Shown here piece after piece: positions 56,986 through 64,000 of a stretch of 64,000 nucleotides of DNA (position 1 is its first letter; the number at the start of each line of letters is the position of its first letter). The notes beneath the pieces were generated by a model. The model searched no databases, had not been told where the DNA came from, and worked only from the letters and a program-made list of their open reading frames with translations. The stretch is from an uncultured Shewanella sp. (lineage in GTDB: Bacteria; Pseudomonadota; Gammaproteobacteria; Enterobacterales; Shewanellaceae), in assembly GCF_947501225.1 (NCBI RefSeq), contig NZ_CANMUW010000002.1:186001-250000 (forward strand), in the 5' to 3' direction. The translations under genes and the position numbers were made by a program.

Positions 56986-57202
56986 TTTACTTTCCCTGGT
57001 ATTTGGAACAAGAAGGCTAACCTCTGCTTACACAACTCCCTCCATGGAGCAGATAGATACCGCTGGTATTAACTATAGCATTTGATGAAGAAGGTGAGAC
57101 AGCTCTTACAAAGCGCCAATCTTTATTCCCGCTCCGAATCAGGCTAAAGTATAAAAACAGGCATAAAAACCGCTCCCTCTTTCAACTGAATAAGCTGTCA
57201 CT

Positions 57203-57805
57203 ATGAGCCAACTCCCCTTCTCTCAATCCTGCGAGAACAATAAAGACCCGATTCTCGATATCATCAAGACCACATTTGCACAATCGACCCAGCTACTGGA
57301 GATTGGCAGTGGCAGCGCACAACATGCCGTTTATTTTGCTGAGCACCTGCCTCACCTTGTCTGGCAAACCAGTGATCAACCGGCCTATATAGAGGGAATA
57401 GAGATGCGATTGGCACAGACAAGCCTCGCTAACCTGAGAGCTCCGTTAGCCTTAGATGTCACCAGGCCTTGGCCATTACCAGAGCAAGCTAACATCGATG
57501 CCATCTTTACGGCTAACACGCTGCATATCATGTCACAACAGATGGTTGAAGCCCTCTTCGACGGCATAGGTAAACACTTAATTCCCACAGGACAAGTGTG
57601 TATTTACGGTCCATTTAATTATGGAGGTGAGTACAGCAGCGAGAGTAATGCCAGATTCGATATTTGGTTAAAAGAGAGGGACCCGCGCAGTGCAATTCGT
57701 AATATCGAGTGGATACAGACACTGGCAAAAATGAATGGGCTTAAATTTTGTGCCGATCATCCCATGCCGGCAAATAATCGATTGTTGCACCTGACAAAAA
57801 TATAA
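57203..57805 (+). CDS. DUF938 family class I methyltransferase
   Basis: 200 residues. The N-terminus SQSCENNKDPILDI and motif I LLEIGSGSAQHAVYFAEHLP are typical of DUF938, the bacterial relatives of METTL26. Further family blocks are ALDVTRPWPLP, FTANTLHIM and the end ANNRLLHLTK. Substrate unknown. It stands alone before a 600-base gap. Confidence 0.87.
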   Translation: MSQLPFSQSCENNKDPILDIIKTTFAQSTQLLEIGSGSAQHAVYFAEHLPHLVWQTSDQPAYIEGIEMRLAQTSLANLRAPLALDVTRPWPLPEQANIDAIFTANTLHIMSQQMVEALFDGIGKHLIPTGQVCIYGPFNYGGEYSSESNARFDIWLKERDPRSAIRNIEWIQTLAKMNGLKFCADHPMPANNRLLHLTKI

Positions 57806-57878
57806 ATACAAATACTTTTTTCAAATATTAAATTCAAACATTAAACCATATTAAATATATTATTTATCAAATTTATGT

Positions 57879-57912
57879 TTATTCATTGTCTGCCAGGCAG
57901 AACAATGAATAA
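57879..57912. repeat. Long hairpin after the DUF938 gene
   Basis: TTATTCATTGT-C-TGCC / GGCA-GA-ACAATGAATAA gives about 15 paired bases with a tiny loop. No T-tract on either strand. Confidence 0.6.
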
Positions 57913-58080
57913 TCAAAAAACAAATACCCCTAAATGTTCATATAATTACAGTTAGTATAAAATATTTCTAATATCATTATCTCGATACCATGCTCAACCA
58001 CTCCACTCGTACAAAATGGTTGTCGAACGCTCAATTGTGTATTTTTACAACGCAAATGTATCTTTTTGTAGCGCGTTATG

Positions 58081-58122
58081 TGTGAAACCGATCACTATCA
58101 TTAATATTCAAGCCGATATAAT
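58081..58122 (+). promoter_or_regulatory. CRP-dependent class II promoter candidate
   Basis: TGTGA-N6-TCACT (one mismatch to the CRP consensus) is centred at 58088.5. A perfect TATAAT ends at 58122, placing the start near 58129 and the CRP site at about -41, the class II spacing. The leader would be about 270 bases. Confidence 0.6.
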
Positions 58123-58401
58123 CCAGTTCGGTTAATTAAAAGTTATTAAAAAGTAGCTAATTAATTAGATGGTAATTAACCGACACGCTGAGGCGTATTT
58201 TTTAGAATTTTCCGAACAATTTTCACTATCAAATTCCACATCTTCAGTCATGAAGAGTCACATAAATTGATAACGGAACTTTATCGGAAATTTTGTAAAT
58301 ATTGAGATAATTTTTTAATCACAATATTTAAATTAAACACAATTCGCCTTAGTTAATACATGTGCAATTAATGCACAATTAAAAATAATATGGGGTTGAT
58401 A

Positions 58402-60537
58402 ATGAAAAAAACTAATCGCAGTGTACTGTGCTTAGCCGTACTCGCAGCTTTAGCCGGGTGCTCGGATGATGAAACAATAATTAATACGGACAGTGGTTAT
58501 GCCCCTGTGGTAACACAGGGAAAAACGCTGACAAACACACCCGATATCGTAGTAAAGAGTCAAAACGAAGTCGACGAAGTCACCATTACTATCGGTGCAA
58601 CATCGGATCTCCACGGCCGTATCTTTGGCTATGATTATGCTGTCGATGCGACCGATTCAGATGCAGGCTTGACACGTATATCAACCTTGCTTGAAACCGA
58701 AAAAGCCAATAATCCAAATATGATCTTGATCGATATCGGCGATACCGTTCAAGGCAACTCGGCTCAACTGTTCAACGATGACCCAACCCACCCGGTCGTA
58801 TCAACCTTAAACTCGCTGGATTTCGACCTCTGGGTTCCAGGTAACCACGAGTTTAACTTCGAGCGCAGCTTCATCGACCGTAACCTGAATCATTTCAACG
58901 GCGCCGTCGTATCGAGCAACATCAAGTGGGAAGAGAACAGTGCGAACTACATTCGTGGCTTCCAAATCTTTGAAGTCGATGGCGCCAAGGTTGCTATCGT
59001 TGGTGTGACCCCATCTAACGTGCCTAACTGGGAAGCTTCGGCCCCGGGACACTTTGCCGGACTTAAATTTGATGAAGAGCTGGCCTCTACCCGCGCCGCG
59101 GTTGATGAGTTGATCGAAAAGTTCAGCCCTGATGTTATCGTCGGTGCTTTCCACCTGGGTCGTAGTTCACAGGCGGGTACCGGCGTATATAAGATTGCTG
59201 CTGAGATGGCCGACAAGTTCGATGTCATCCTGGCCGGACACGAACATGCAACTTATATCGAAAGTGTACAGAAACTAGCTGAAGGTGGAGAGATCGTATC
59301 GACCGATATCTCCGTCGAAGCAGGTGACACCGCCGAAGATAAGACGCTATCCGGCACCTATGACGAAACAAATCGCACCCAGAGCGTGAAGATCATCGAA
59401 CCGGGTAAATGGGGTTGGGCACTGGCTAAGGCTGACATCAAGCTTAAGAAGAGCAGCGACGGCAAGTGGGAGATGGTCGATACGACATTAAGCAATGTCA
59501 CATCTAAGAATATCGAAGAAAATCAAACTACAAGTGCACAGTTCCAATATGTTCATGACATCTCCAGAGCCGATGCTCAGCTCGTGCTAGGTCTGGTCGG
59601 TGGTGACTTCACACCGGGTACCGGAGCCGATGAGGCGGTACATGAAGATTACGATAACGAAGCCGGACGTCTCTACTCAACTATTCATACCGCTAAGGTG
59701 ATGGATACGCCATTGATGGACTTCATCAACCAGATCCAACTTGAGAAATCCGGAGCCGTGGTCTCTGCAGCGTCGCTGTTCTCTGACCGTTCTAACCTGA
59801 TTGATGGTCAGGAGTACGCGAAGAAAGATTCGACTAACCTCTACAAGTATGACAATACCCTTATCGGTATTAACATGACCGGCGCAAACCTTAAGCGCTA
59901 TATGGAGTGGTCTTACACTTACTTTAATACCTATAAAGAGGGTGATATCACCGTATCTTTCAGGAAAGGTGCTAAAGCTTACATGTACGATCAGTTCGAC
60001 GGTAAGATTGAGTTCGTTGTGGATCTGACCGGCGAGTCGTTCGCTATGGATGAGAACTACACGGTAACCAATGAAGGTAGCCGTATCGAAATCATCGAGA
60101 TTGACGGCAAGCCATTCGATGCTAATGCCACCTACAAGGTGGCCCTGAACAGCTATCGCTGGGGCTCGAACATCAAGAAGTTTGGCTGGGCAAGTGGTGA
60201 CGATGTCTATTATGACTCAGTCAACGAGCCGGTCTACGCTATCCGTGACATGCTTACCGAGTATGTTGCTGAAAACAAAGGCGTTAATGCCAGCGACTTC
60301 ACTAATCCAAATTGGGAGATCAAACAGTACCAGGATAACGGCGCTATCACACTACTTCGCACAGACAACGGCCCGGGTCAGGCGCTGTGGAACAGACTGG
60401 TAAGCAAAGATATCTGTGTCAAGATTGATCCGGATAACCCTAAGTATCCGGGAATTTTGGACGCGGTGAACGTCAATGACGCGACCTCATACTTTATTAA
60501 CCCGACTAAAGATTATGCAGGTTGTGCACCTGAGTAA
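58402..60537 (+). CDS. CpdB-like lipoprotein 2',3'-cyclic-nucleotide phosphodiesterase/nucleotidase
   Basis: About 711 residues from ATG 58402 (GGGG upstream). Lipobox LAALAGC. Metallophosphatase motifs are ATSDLHGRIFGYDY, DIGDTVQGN, GNHEFNFE, AFHLGRS and GHEHATYI. The C-terminal domain SLFSDRSNLIDGQ, then DLYKYDNTLIGI-like SNLYKYDNTLIGINM, matches CpdB more than UshA. CpdB hydrolyses 2',3'-cyclic nucleotides and 3'-nucleotides in the periplasm. It is regulated in many proteobacteria by CRP, consistent with the upstream site. It is the second nucleotidase of the window. Confidence 0.87.
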   Translation: MKKTNRSVLCLAVLAALAGCSDDETIINTDSGYAPVVTQGKTLTNTPDIVVKSQNEVDEVTITIGATSDLHGRIFGYDYAVDATDSDAGLTRISTLLETEKANNPNMILIDIGDTVQGNSAQLFNDDPTHPVVSTLNSLDFDLWVPGNHEFNFERSFIDRNLNHFNGAVVSSNIKWEENSANYIRGFQIFEVDGAKVAIVGVTPSNVPNWEASAPGHFAGLKFDEELASTRAAVDELIEKFSPDVIVGAFHLGRSSQAGTGVYKIAAEMADKFDVILAGHEHATYIESVQKLAEGGEIVSTDISVEAGDTAEDKTLSGTYDETNRTQSVKIIEPGKWGWALAKADIKLKKSSDGKWEMVDTTLSNVTSKNIEENQTTSAQFQYVHDISRADAQLVLGLVGGDFTPGTGADEAVHEDYDNEAGRLYSTIHTAKVMDTPLMDFINQIQLEKSGAVVSAASLFSDRSNLIDGQEYAKKDSTNLYKYDNTLIGINMTGANLKRYMEWSYTYFNTYKEGDITVSFRKGAKAYMYDQFDGKIEFVVDLTGESFAMDENYTVTNEGSRIEIIEIDGKPFDANATYKVALNSYRWGSNIKKFGWASGDDVYYDSVNEPVYAIRDMLTEYVAENKGVNASDFTNPNWEIKQYQDNGAITLLRTDNGPGQALWNRLVSKDICVKIDPDNPKYPGILDAVNVNDATSYFINPTKDYAGCAPE

Positions 60538-60549
60538 GTCGCACCCGAT

Positions 60550-60575
60550 AAAGGCCTGGTAACAGGCCTTTTTTA
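60550..60575 (+). terminator. Terminator after the CpdB-like gene
   Basis: AAAGGCCTG / CAGGCCTTT with a four-base loop and six T, 12 bases past the stop. Confidence 0.93.
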
Positions 60576-60666
60576 TCTTCAGGCCAGCCTGACGTTATCA
60601 GAGTTACAGTGACGTCAGCCTGCCTGGAGATGATTATTTTTTGACAACTCCAGTTACGAATAAGCT

Positions 60667-61881
60667 ATGTTAAAAGACTATCGATTTACCCTATTTATCG
60701 CGCTGATTTCGACCTTGATTTTCTACTTCTCTCCCGGCTTGAGCGATAGTTTGAAACCTAAGACCCCGCTACAACAGGAGTTTGTAGAGGCCCGTGTCGT
60801 CGATGTTATCTCAAATAATCTGGCACCCGATGCCAGAGTCCCCTCCATCTTAACCGGTAAGCAGATATTCACAGCCGAGATCTTAGAGGGAGATGAGACG
60901 GGTAAGGTAGTCGAAGTACAGAACCCGTTGAGCAGACAGCATAATGTCCTGGTCGGCGAAGGGGATATCTTTATCATGATGATAAGAGATACACCTAACG
61001 GCACCGTGTATTGGGCCTATAATCATAAGCGCTCGACAGCTATCTACTGGATGTGTTTTGCCTTCCTGTTGCTGCTGCTCTCATTTGGTAAGAAGGAGGG
61101 ATTGAACTCGGTTATCTCACTCTACTTTACCGCGGCGCTCATCATTGGCGTCTTGATCCCAGCAATTTTTGCCGGTTGGAATCCGGTGCTGGTCACCATC
61201 TTCCTCATGGGGTTAAAGATTGTCGTCAACTTCATTCTGGTTTCGGGTTATAACCAGAAGAGTTTCTGCGCCATGGGCGGCACCCTGCTCGGCGTCATCG
61301 CCGCAGGCATCATGGCTCAGGTATTTGGTGAGTTTGCCAACCTTTCCGGCATCTATCTGGATAAGGGGGAGGATGTTATCTATCTGGCGACCCAACCTAT
61401 TCAGATCCGCTGGCTGATGTTTGTGGCTATCATGGTCTCGGCCCTTGGTGCGGTGATGGATGTCGCCATCTCCATCGCATCGGCCTATAACGAACTTAAA
61501 ATTACCGATCCAAAACTCAGCCCGAGGCAGCTGATGAGGGCGAGCATGAATATCGGCCGCGATATCATGGGCACCATGACCAACACCTTGATACTGGCAT
61601 TTGCCGGCAGCTCTTTAACCACCATCATGATGGTGTGGGGCCTGGATATGCCGCTGACGCAATTTATCAACACCCCGGTTATCGCCCTGAGTATCATCCA
61701 CGCCCTGGCCGGTAGTGTCGGCATAGTATTGACCATTCCGCTTACGGCCTGGCTCGCACGCTATATGCTCAATGAGCCTGACGGTGTTGCCGAAGCACCT
61801 AAAGTCGTTTCTGAACAGCCCGGGCCGACTCAGCCAGCAACAGCGGCTGTTACTGTAAAAGTTCAGGAGTTAGAGGCTTAA
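60667..61881 (+). CDS. YibE/F family membrane protein
   Basis: 404 residues. A first helix (7-22) precedes an extracytoplasmic domain (about 25-125), then seven membrane helices. Conserved pieces are YWMCFAFLLLLLSFGKKEG, MGLKIVVNFILVSGYNQKS, VSALGAVMDVAISIASAYNEL and NTLILAFAGSSLTTIM. The C-terminal tail is Pro/Val/Thr rich and cytosolic. Function is unknown; a transport role is often suggested but untested. It ends in a bidirectional terminator. Confidence 0.88.
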   Translation: MLKDYRFTLFIALISTLIFYFSPGLSDSLKPKTPLQQEFVEARVVDVISNNLAPDARVPSILTGKQIFTAEILEGDETGKVVEVQNPLSRQHNVLVGEGDIFIMMIRDTPNGTVYWAYNHKRSTAIYWMCFAFLLLLLSFGKKEGLNSVISLYFTAALIIGVLIPAIFAGWNPVLVTIFLMGLKIVVNFILVSGYNQKSFCAMGGTLLGVIAAGIMAQVFGEFANLSGIYLDKGEDVIYLATQPIQIRWLMFVAIMVSALGAVMDVAISIASAYNELKITDPKLSPRQLMRASMNIGRDIMGTMTNTLILAFAGSSLTTIMMVWGLDMPLTQFINTPVIALSIIHALAGSVGIVLTIPLTAWLARYMLNEPDGVAEAPKVVSEQPGPTQPATAAVTVKVQELEA

Positions 61882-61908
61882 TAGCTAAATACAAGTAAAT
61901 AACCAAAT

Positions 61909-61946
61909 AAAAAGAGGACGAGCTATCTGCTCAGTCCTCTTTTTTG
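61909..61946. terminator. Bidirectional terminator between yibE/F and the acyl-CoA dehydrogenase
   Basis: AAAAGAGGAC-GAG / CTC-GTCCTCTTTT with a small loop; T-runs on both strands. Confidence 0.92.
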
Positions 61947-62040
61947 CCTTGTCATCTACAACAGCATAAACAATTGGATTCATCCAGCTGACAAACTGAA
62001 TCCAACTGGACGTCGATTTAATACCAAGCGGGATAAGAGA

Positions 62041-63831
62041 TTAAAAATCGGACTCATCCAACTCGGTGAGCTGTTCACAGCCGGACTCGATCTGTTTGCG
62101 CAGGCTACGTGTCTGCACCGCCCAATAACCCATGTAGAATTGAGCCGTTTTCAGCTTGCCCTGATAAAACGCGCTGTCGCCGGTACCTGTCTCGAGCGCC
62201 GCCAGTGCAGTAGACGCGGTGCGAGTCCACATCCAGGCTAAGGCCGTGATCCCTAGGATTTGCATATAGGGCATAGACGCGGCGCCGAGCAGATCCGGAT
62301 TCTTCTCCGCGTTCATGGCGATATATTGGGTCGCTTTCTCCAGATCCTTCGAGGCATCCATCAAACCGGCGAGGTAGGGCTGCATCGAATCGTTGCCCAT
62401 ATTCTGCTCGATAAGCTGCTTAACAAGCGACGACCAGTGCATCAAGGTTGCCGCCTTGTCTGACAAGATCTTACGGCCGACCAGATCCAGCGCCTGTACA
62501 CCGTTTGTACCTTCATAGATCATAGCGATACGAATATCACGCACGAACTGCTCCATGCCCCACTCATGAATATATCCATGCCCGCCGAATACCTGCTGGG
62601 CATCGACACAAGCGTTGAAGCCCCTGTCGGTCACAAAGCCTTTGACTATCGGGGTAAACAGCGCGGCTAACTTGCCCGCAGCTTTGGCTTTTTCGCCATC
62701 GCTGTGACGCTCGGCCTCATCCAGCCATAACGCCTGTTGACCTATCATCGCCCTCGCCCCTTCATTGAAAGCTTTCTGCGACATCAGCATGCGCCTTACA
62801 TCACCGTGAACCAGGATAGGATCCGCAGCCATCTCCGGTGACTTTACCCCACTCAGCCCACGTCCCTGAATTCTCTCCTTGGCATAGGCGAGCGCGTTTT
62901 GGTAGGCGATCTCTGACACGCCCAGCCCCTGAACCCCGACACCGAGCCTCGCCTGGTTCATCATGGTAAACATCGCCCTGAGACCCTGATGTGGTTCACC
63001 CACCAACTCGCCGAGGGCACCATCGAAGTTCATCACACAGGTCGAGTTACCATGGATCCCCATCTTGTGCTCGAGTCCGGTGGCGGACACTGTATTGACA
63101 TCACCCGGAGTGCCATCTTCATTGATTAAATACTTAGGCACGACAAACAGTGAGATCCCCTTCACCCCGGCCGGCGCGTCAGGCAGACGGGCCAGCACCA
63201 GATGGGCGATGTTTTCGGCCAGGTCGTGATCGCCGGATGAGATAAATATCTTCTCACCCGAGATAGCATATTGCCCCTCCCCGGCCTCAACCGCTTTGGT
63301 GCGTAACAGGGCAAGATCGGTACCGGCGTGTGACTCGGTCAGGTTCATGGTCCCCGTCCACTCGCCTGTCACCAGCTTCTCCAGATATTTCTGTTTGAGC
63401 GCTTCACTGCCATGGGCATGAATTGCTGCATAGGCGCCGTGCGTCAACCCCGGATACATAGCGAAAGCCATGTTGGTCGCCGTTTTCATCTCGGTAGCGA
63501 ACACACCTATGGCTTCGGGCAGCCCCTGGCCGCCATATTCAGGATCACAGGTCAAGGTGCCCCAACCATTATCAACATATTGTCGATACGCCTCTTTAAA
63601 TCCTTCGGGCGCGATGACATCCCCATCGACCAACTTACAACCTTCGACATCGCCGCTAGCGTTGAGCGGCAGCATTATTTCGGTTGAAAAGTCGGCCACA
63701 CCTTGCAAAATTGCATCGGCGAGCTCGGCATCAATCTCATCGAAACCTTTGAGTTCGCTACGCTCATAGATATTAAGAAGTTCATTTAATACAAACTGAT
63801 AATCACGAAGTGGCGCTTGATATGTCGGCAT
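62041..63831 (-). CDS. Long-form acyl-CoA dehydrogenase (FadE/DmdC-like)
   Basis: 596 residues, larger than classical 380-residue dehydrogenases because of an N-terminal and a C-terminal extension. It starts MPTYQAPLRDYQFVLNELL, typical of the DmdC/long-chain group. FAD and substrate motifs are MNLTESHAGTDLALLRTKA, GEKIFISSGDHD, GHGYIHEWGMEQFVRDIRI and the catalytic-Glu region IYEGTNGVQALDLVGRK. It oxidises acyl-CoA to trans-2-enoyl-CoA, or methylmercaptopropionyl-CoA in DmdC; the substrate cannot be decided. The upstream TTTCAA/TTTAAA element may be a fatty-acid regulator site. Confidence 0.9.
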   Translation of the reverse strand: MPTYQAPLRDYQFVLNELLNIYERSELKGFDEIDAELADAILQGVADFSTEIMLPLNASGDVEGCKLVDGDVIAPEGFKEAYRQYVDNGWGTLTCDPEYGGQGLPEAIGVFATEMKTATNMAFAMYPGLTHGAYAAIHAHGSEALKQKYLEKLVTGEWTGTMNLTESHAGTDLALLRTKAVEAGEGQYAISGEKIFISSGDHDLAENIAHLVLARLPDAPAGVKGISLFVVPKYLINEDGTPGDVNTVSATGLEHKMGIHGNSTCVMNFDGALGELVGEPHQGLRAMFTMMNQARLGVGVQGLGVSEIAYQNALAYAKERIQGRGLSGVKSPEMAADPILVHGDVRRMLMSQKAFNEGARAMIGQQALWLDEAERHSDGEKAKAAGKLAALFTPIVKGFVTDRGFNACVDAQQVFGGHGYIHEWGMEQFVRDIRIAMIYEGTNGVQALDLVGRKILSDKAATLMHWSSLVKQLIEQNMGNDSMQPYLAGLMDASKDLEKATQYIAMNAEKNPDLLGAASMPYMQILGITALAWMWTRTASTALAALETGTGDSAFYQGKLKTAQFYMGYWAVQTRSLRKQIESGCEQLTELDESDF

Positions 63832-64000
63832 TCCCTGTTCCTTTTATTTTTTATACTAAGACACAAACACTCTGACCTTTCATACACTGGTTTCAATCAT
63901 GCGTTTAAATTTTTTCTTTTACAAGAGGCGTCTGATTATTAAACAGAGTAAATAGCAAAAATACTCCTTCACCTTGGGTCTGCTTTTGATCTCAAACAGG
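63832..64000. other. Upstream region of the acyl-CoA dehydrogenase gene
   Basis: 169 bases to the window end. The minus strand carries TTTAAACGCATGATTGAAA (63891-63909), which loosely resembles PsrA/FadR-type operators, and an AT-rich -10 area. No gene begins here. Confidence 0.4.

Larger units (their letters stand above)
57806..58401. other. AT-rich regulatory region before the CpdB-like gene
   Basis: 596 bases without a gene. Contents: a long hairpin (57879-57912), a CRP-like site (58081-58096), a TATAAT (58117-58122), the palindrome CTAATTAATTAG (58157-58168) and a 10-bp inverted repeat CGGTTAATTA/TAATTAACCG (58129-58138 and 58173-58182). Confidence 0.55.

Noticed and set aside
1..64000. 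CRISPR arrays, tRNA or rRNA genes, insertion sequences, prophage
   Set aside because: No spaced direct repeats, cloverleaf sequences, transposase frames or phage structural genes were seen on either strand.

Overview
The window is chromosomal DNA from a marine gammaproteobacterium, and gene content points to Shewanella or a close relative. The markers are the pabC-mltG-tmk-holB-pilZ-tatD cluster, mrp-udk next to metG, ilvIH, hppD with a divergent LysR gene, an Aer-type aerotaxis transducer, CheV and a periplasmic di-haem cytochrome c peroxidase. Genus assignment is inference from gene content and protein style; no database was searched. No tRNA, rRNA, insertion sequence, prophage or CRISPR array was seen. 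The region looks like ordinary core and lineage-specific chromosome, not a mobile island.

Layout. 1-5070: the tail of dgkA, an outer-membrane barrel, a small secreted orphan, a SpmA/SpmB-like membrane protein and rsmF. 5110-9754: a tightly overlapping minus-strand operon of folate, murein, dTMP, replication-clamp, pilus and DNase genes. 10010-14001: mrp-udk divergent from metG. 14108-21353: CreA-like lipoprotein, YegD chaperone, YbaK-type deacylase, the nfeD-slipin pair, trhO and a GST. 21434-24207: a glutaredoxin-like protein, then DUF523-YbgA, an unknown protein and a methyltransferase. 24545-28503: a Bcr/CflA exporter and ilvIH with a long leader. 28634-31086: an ibpA-type small heat-shock gene with a ROSE-like RNA thermometer, then a surface 5'-nucleotidase. 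31453-38823: esterase, glutathionyl-hydroquinone reductase, SlyD, an orphan BrxR/CapW-like WYL regulator, a lytic transglycosylase, small hypotheticals and CheV. 38824-40031 is a 1.2 kb sparse region holding one 57-residue ORF. 40032-47924: D-cysteine desulfhydrase-like enzyme, YccF, binding protein, cytochrome c peroxidase, LysR/hppD and a LysE exporter. 48112-60537: gamma-glutamyltransferase, Aer, an M20 dipeptidase, an M3 dipeptidyl carboxypeptidase, DUF938 and a CpdB-like nucleotidase behind a probable CRP class II promoter. 60667-63831: YibE/F and a long acyl-CoA dehydrogenase.

How the genes work together. Several exported enzymes fit scavenging of nucleotides and peptides from outside the cytoplasm: two lipoprotein nucleotidases, gamma-glutamyltransferase, the M20 and M3 peptidases and the solute-binding protein. 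Thiol and redox genes recur (GST, glutaredoxin-like, GHR, CcP). Most transcription units end in clear intrinsic terminators, many of them shared by convergent genes.

I found no unmistakable new multi-gene system. The signals most worth a second look are the ROSE-like thermometer with a sigma-32 promoter before ibpA; the CRP site spaced for a class II promoter before the CpdB-like gene; an orphan defence-type WYL regulator with no defence genes beside it; a DUF523-YbgA/unknown/methyltransferase operon; a 57-residue ORF in a large gap; and several long hairpins without U-tracts.
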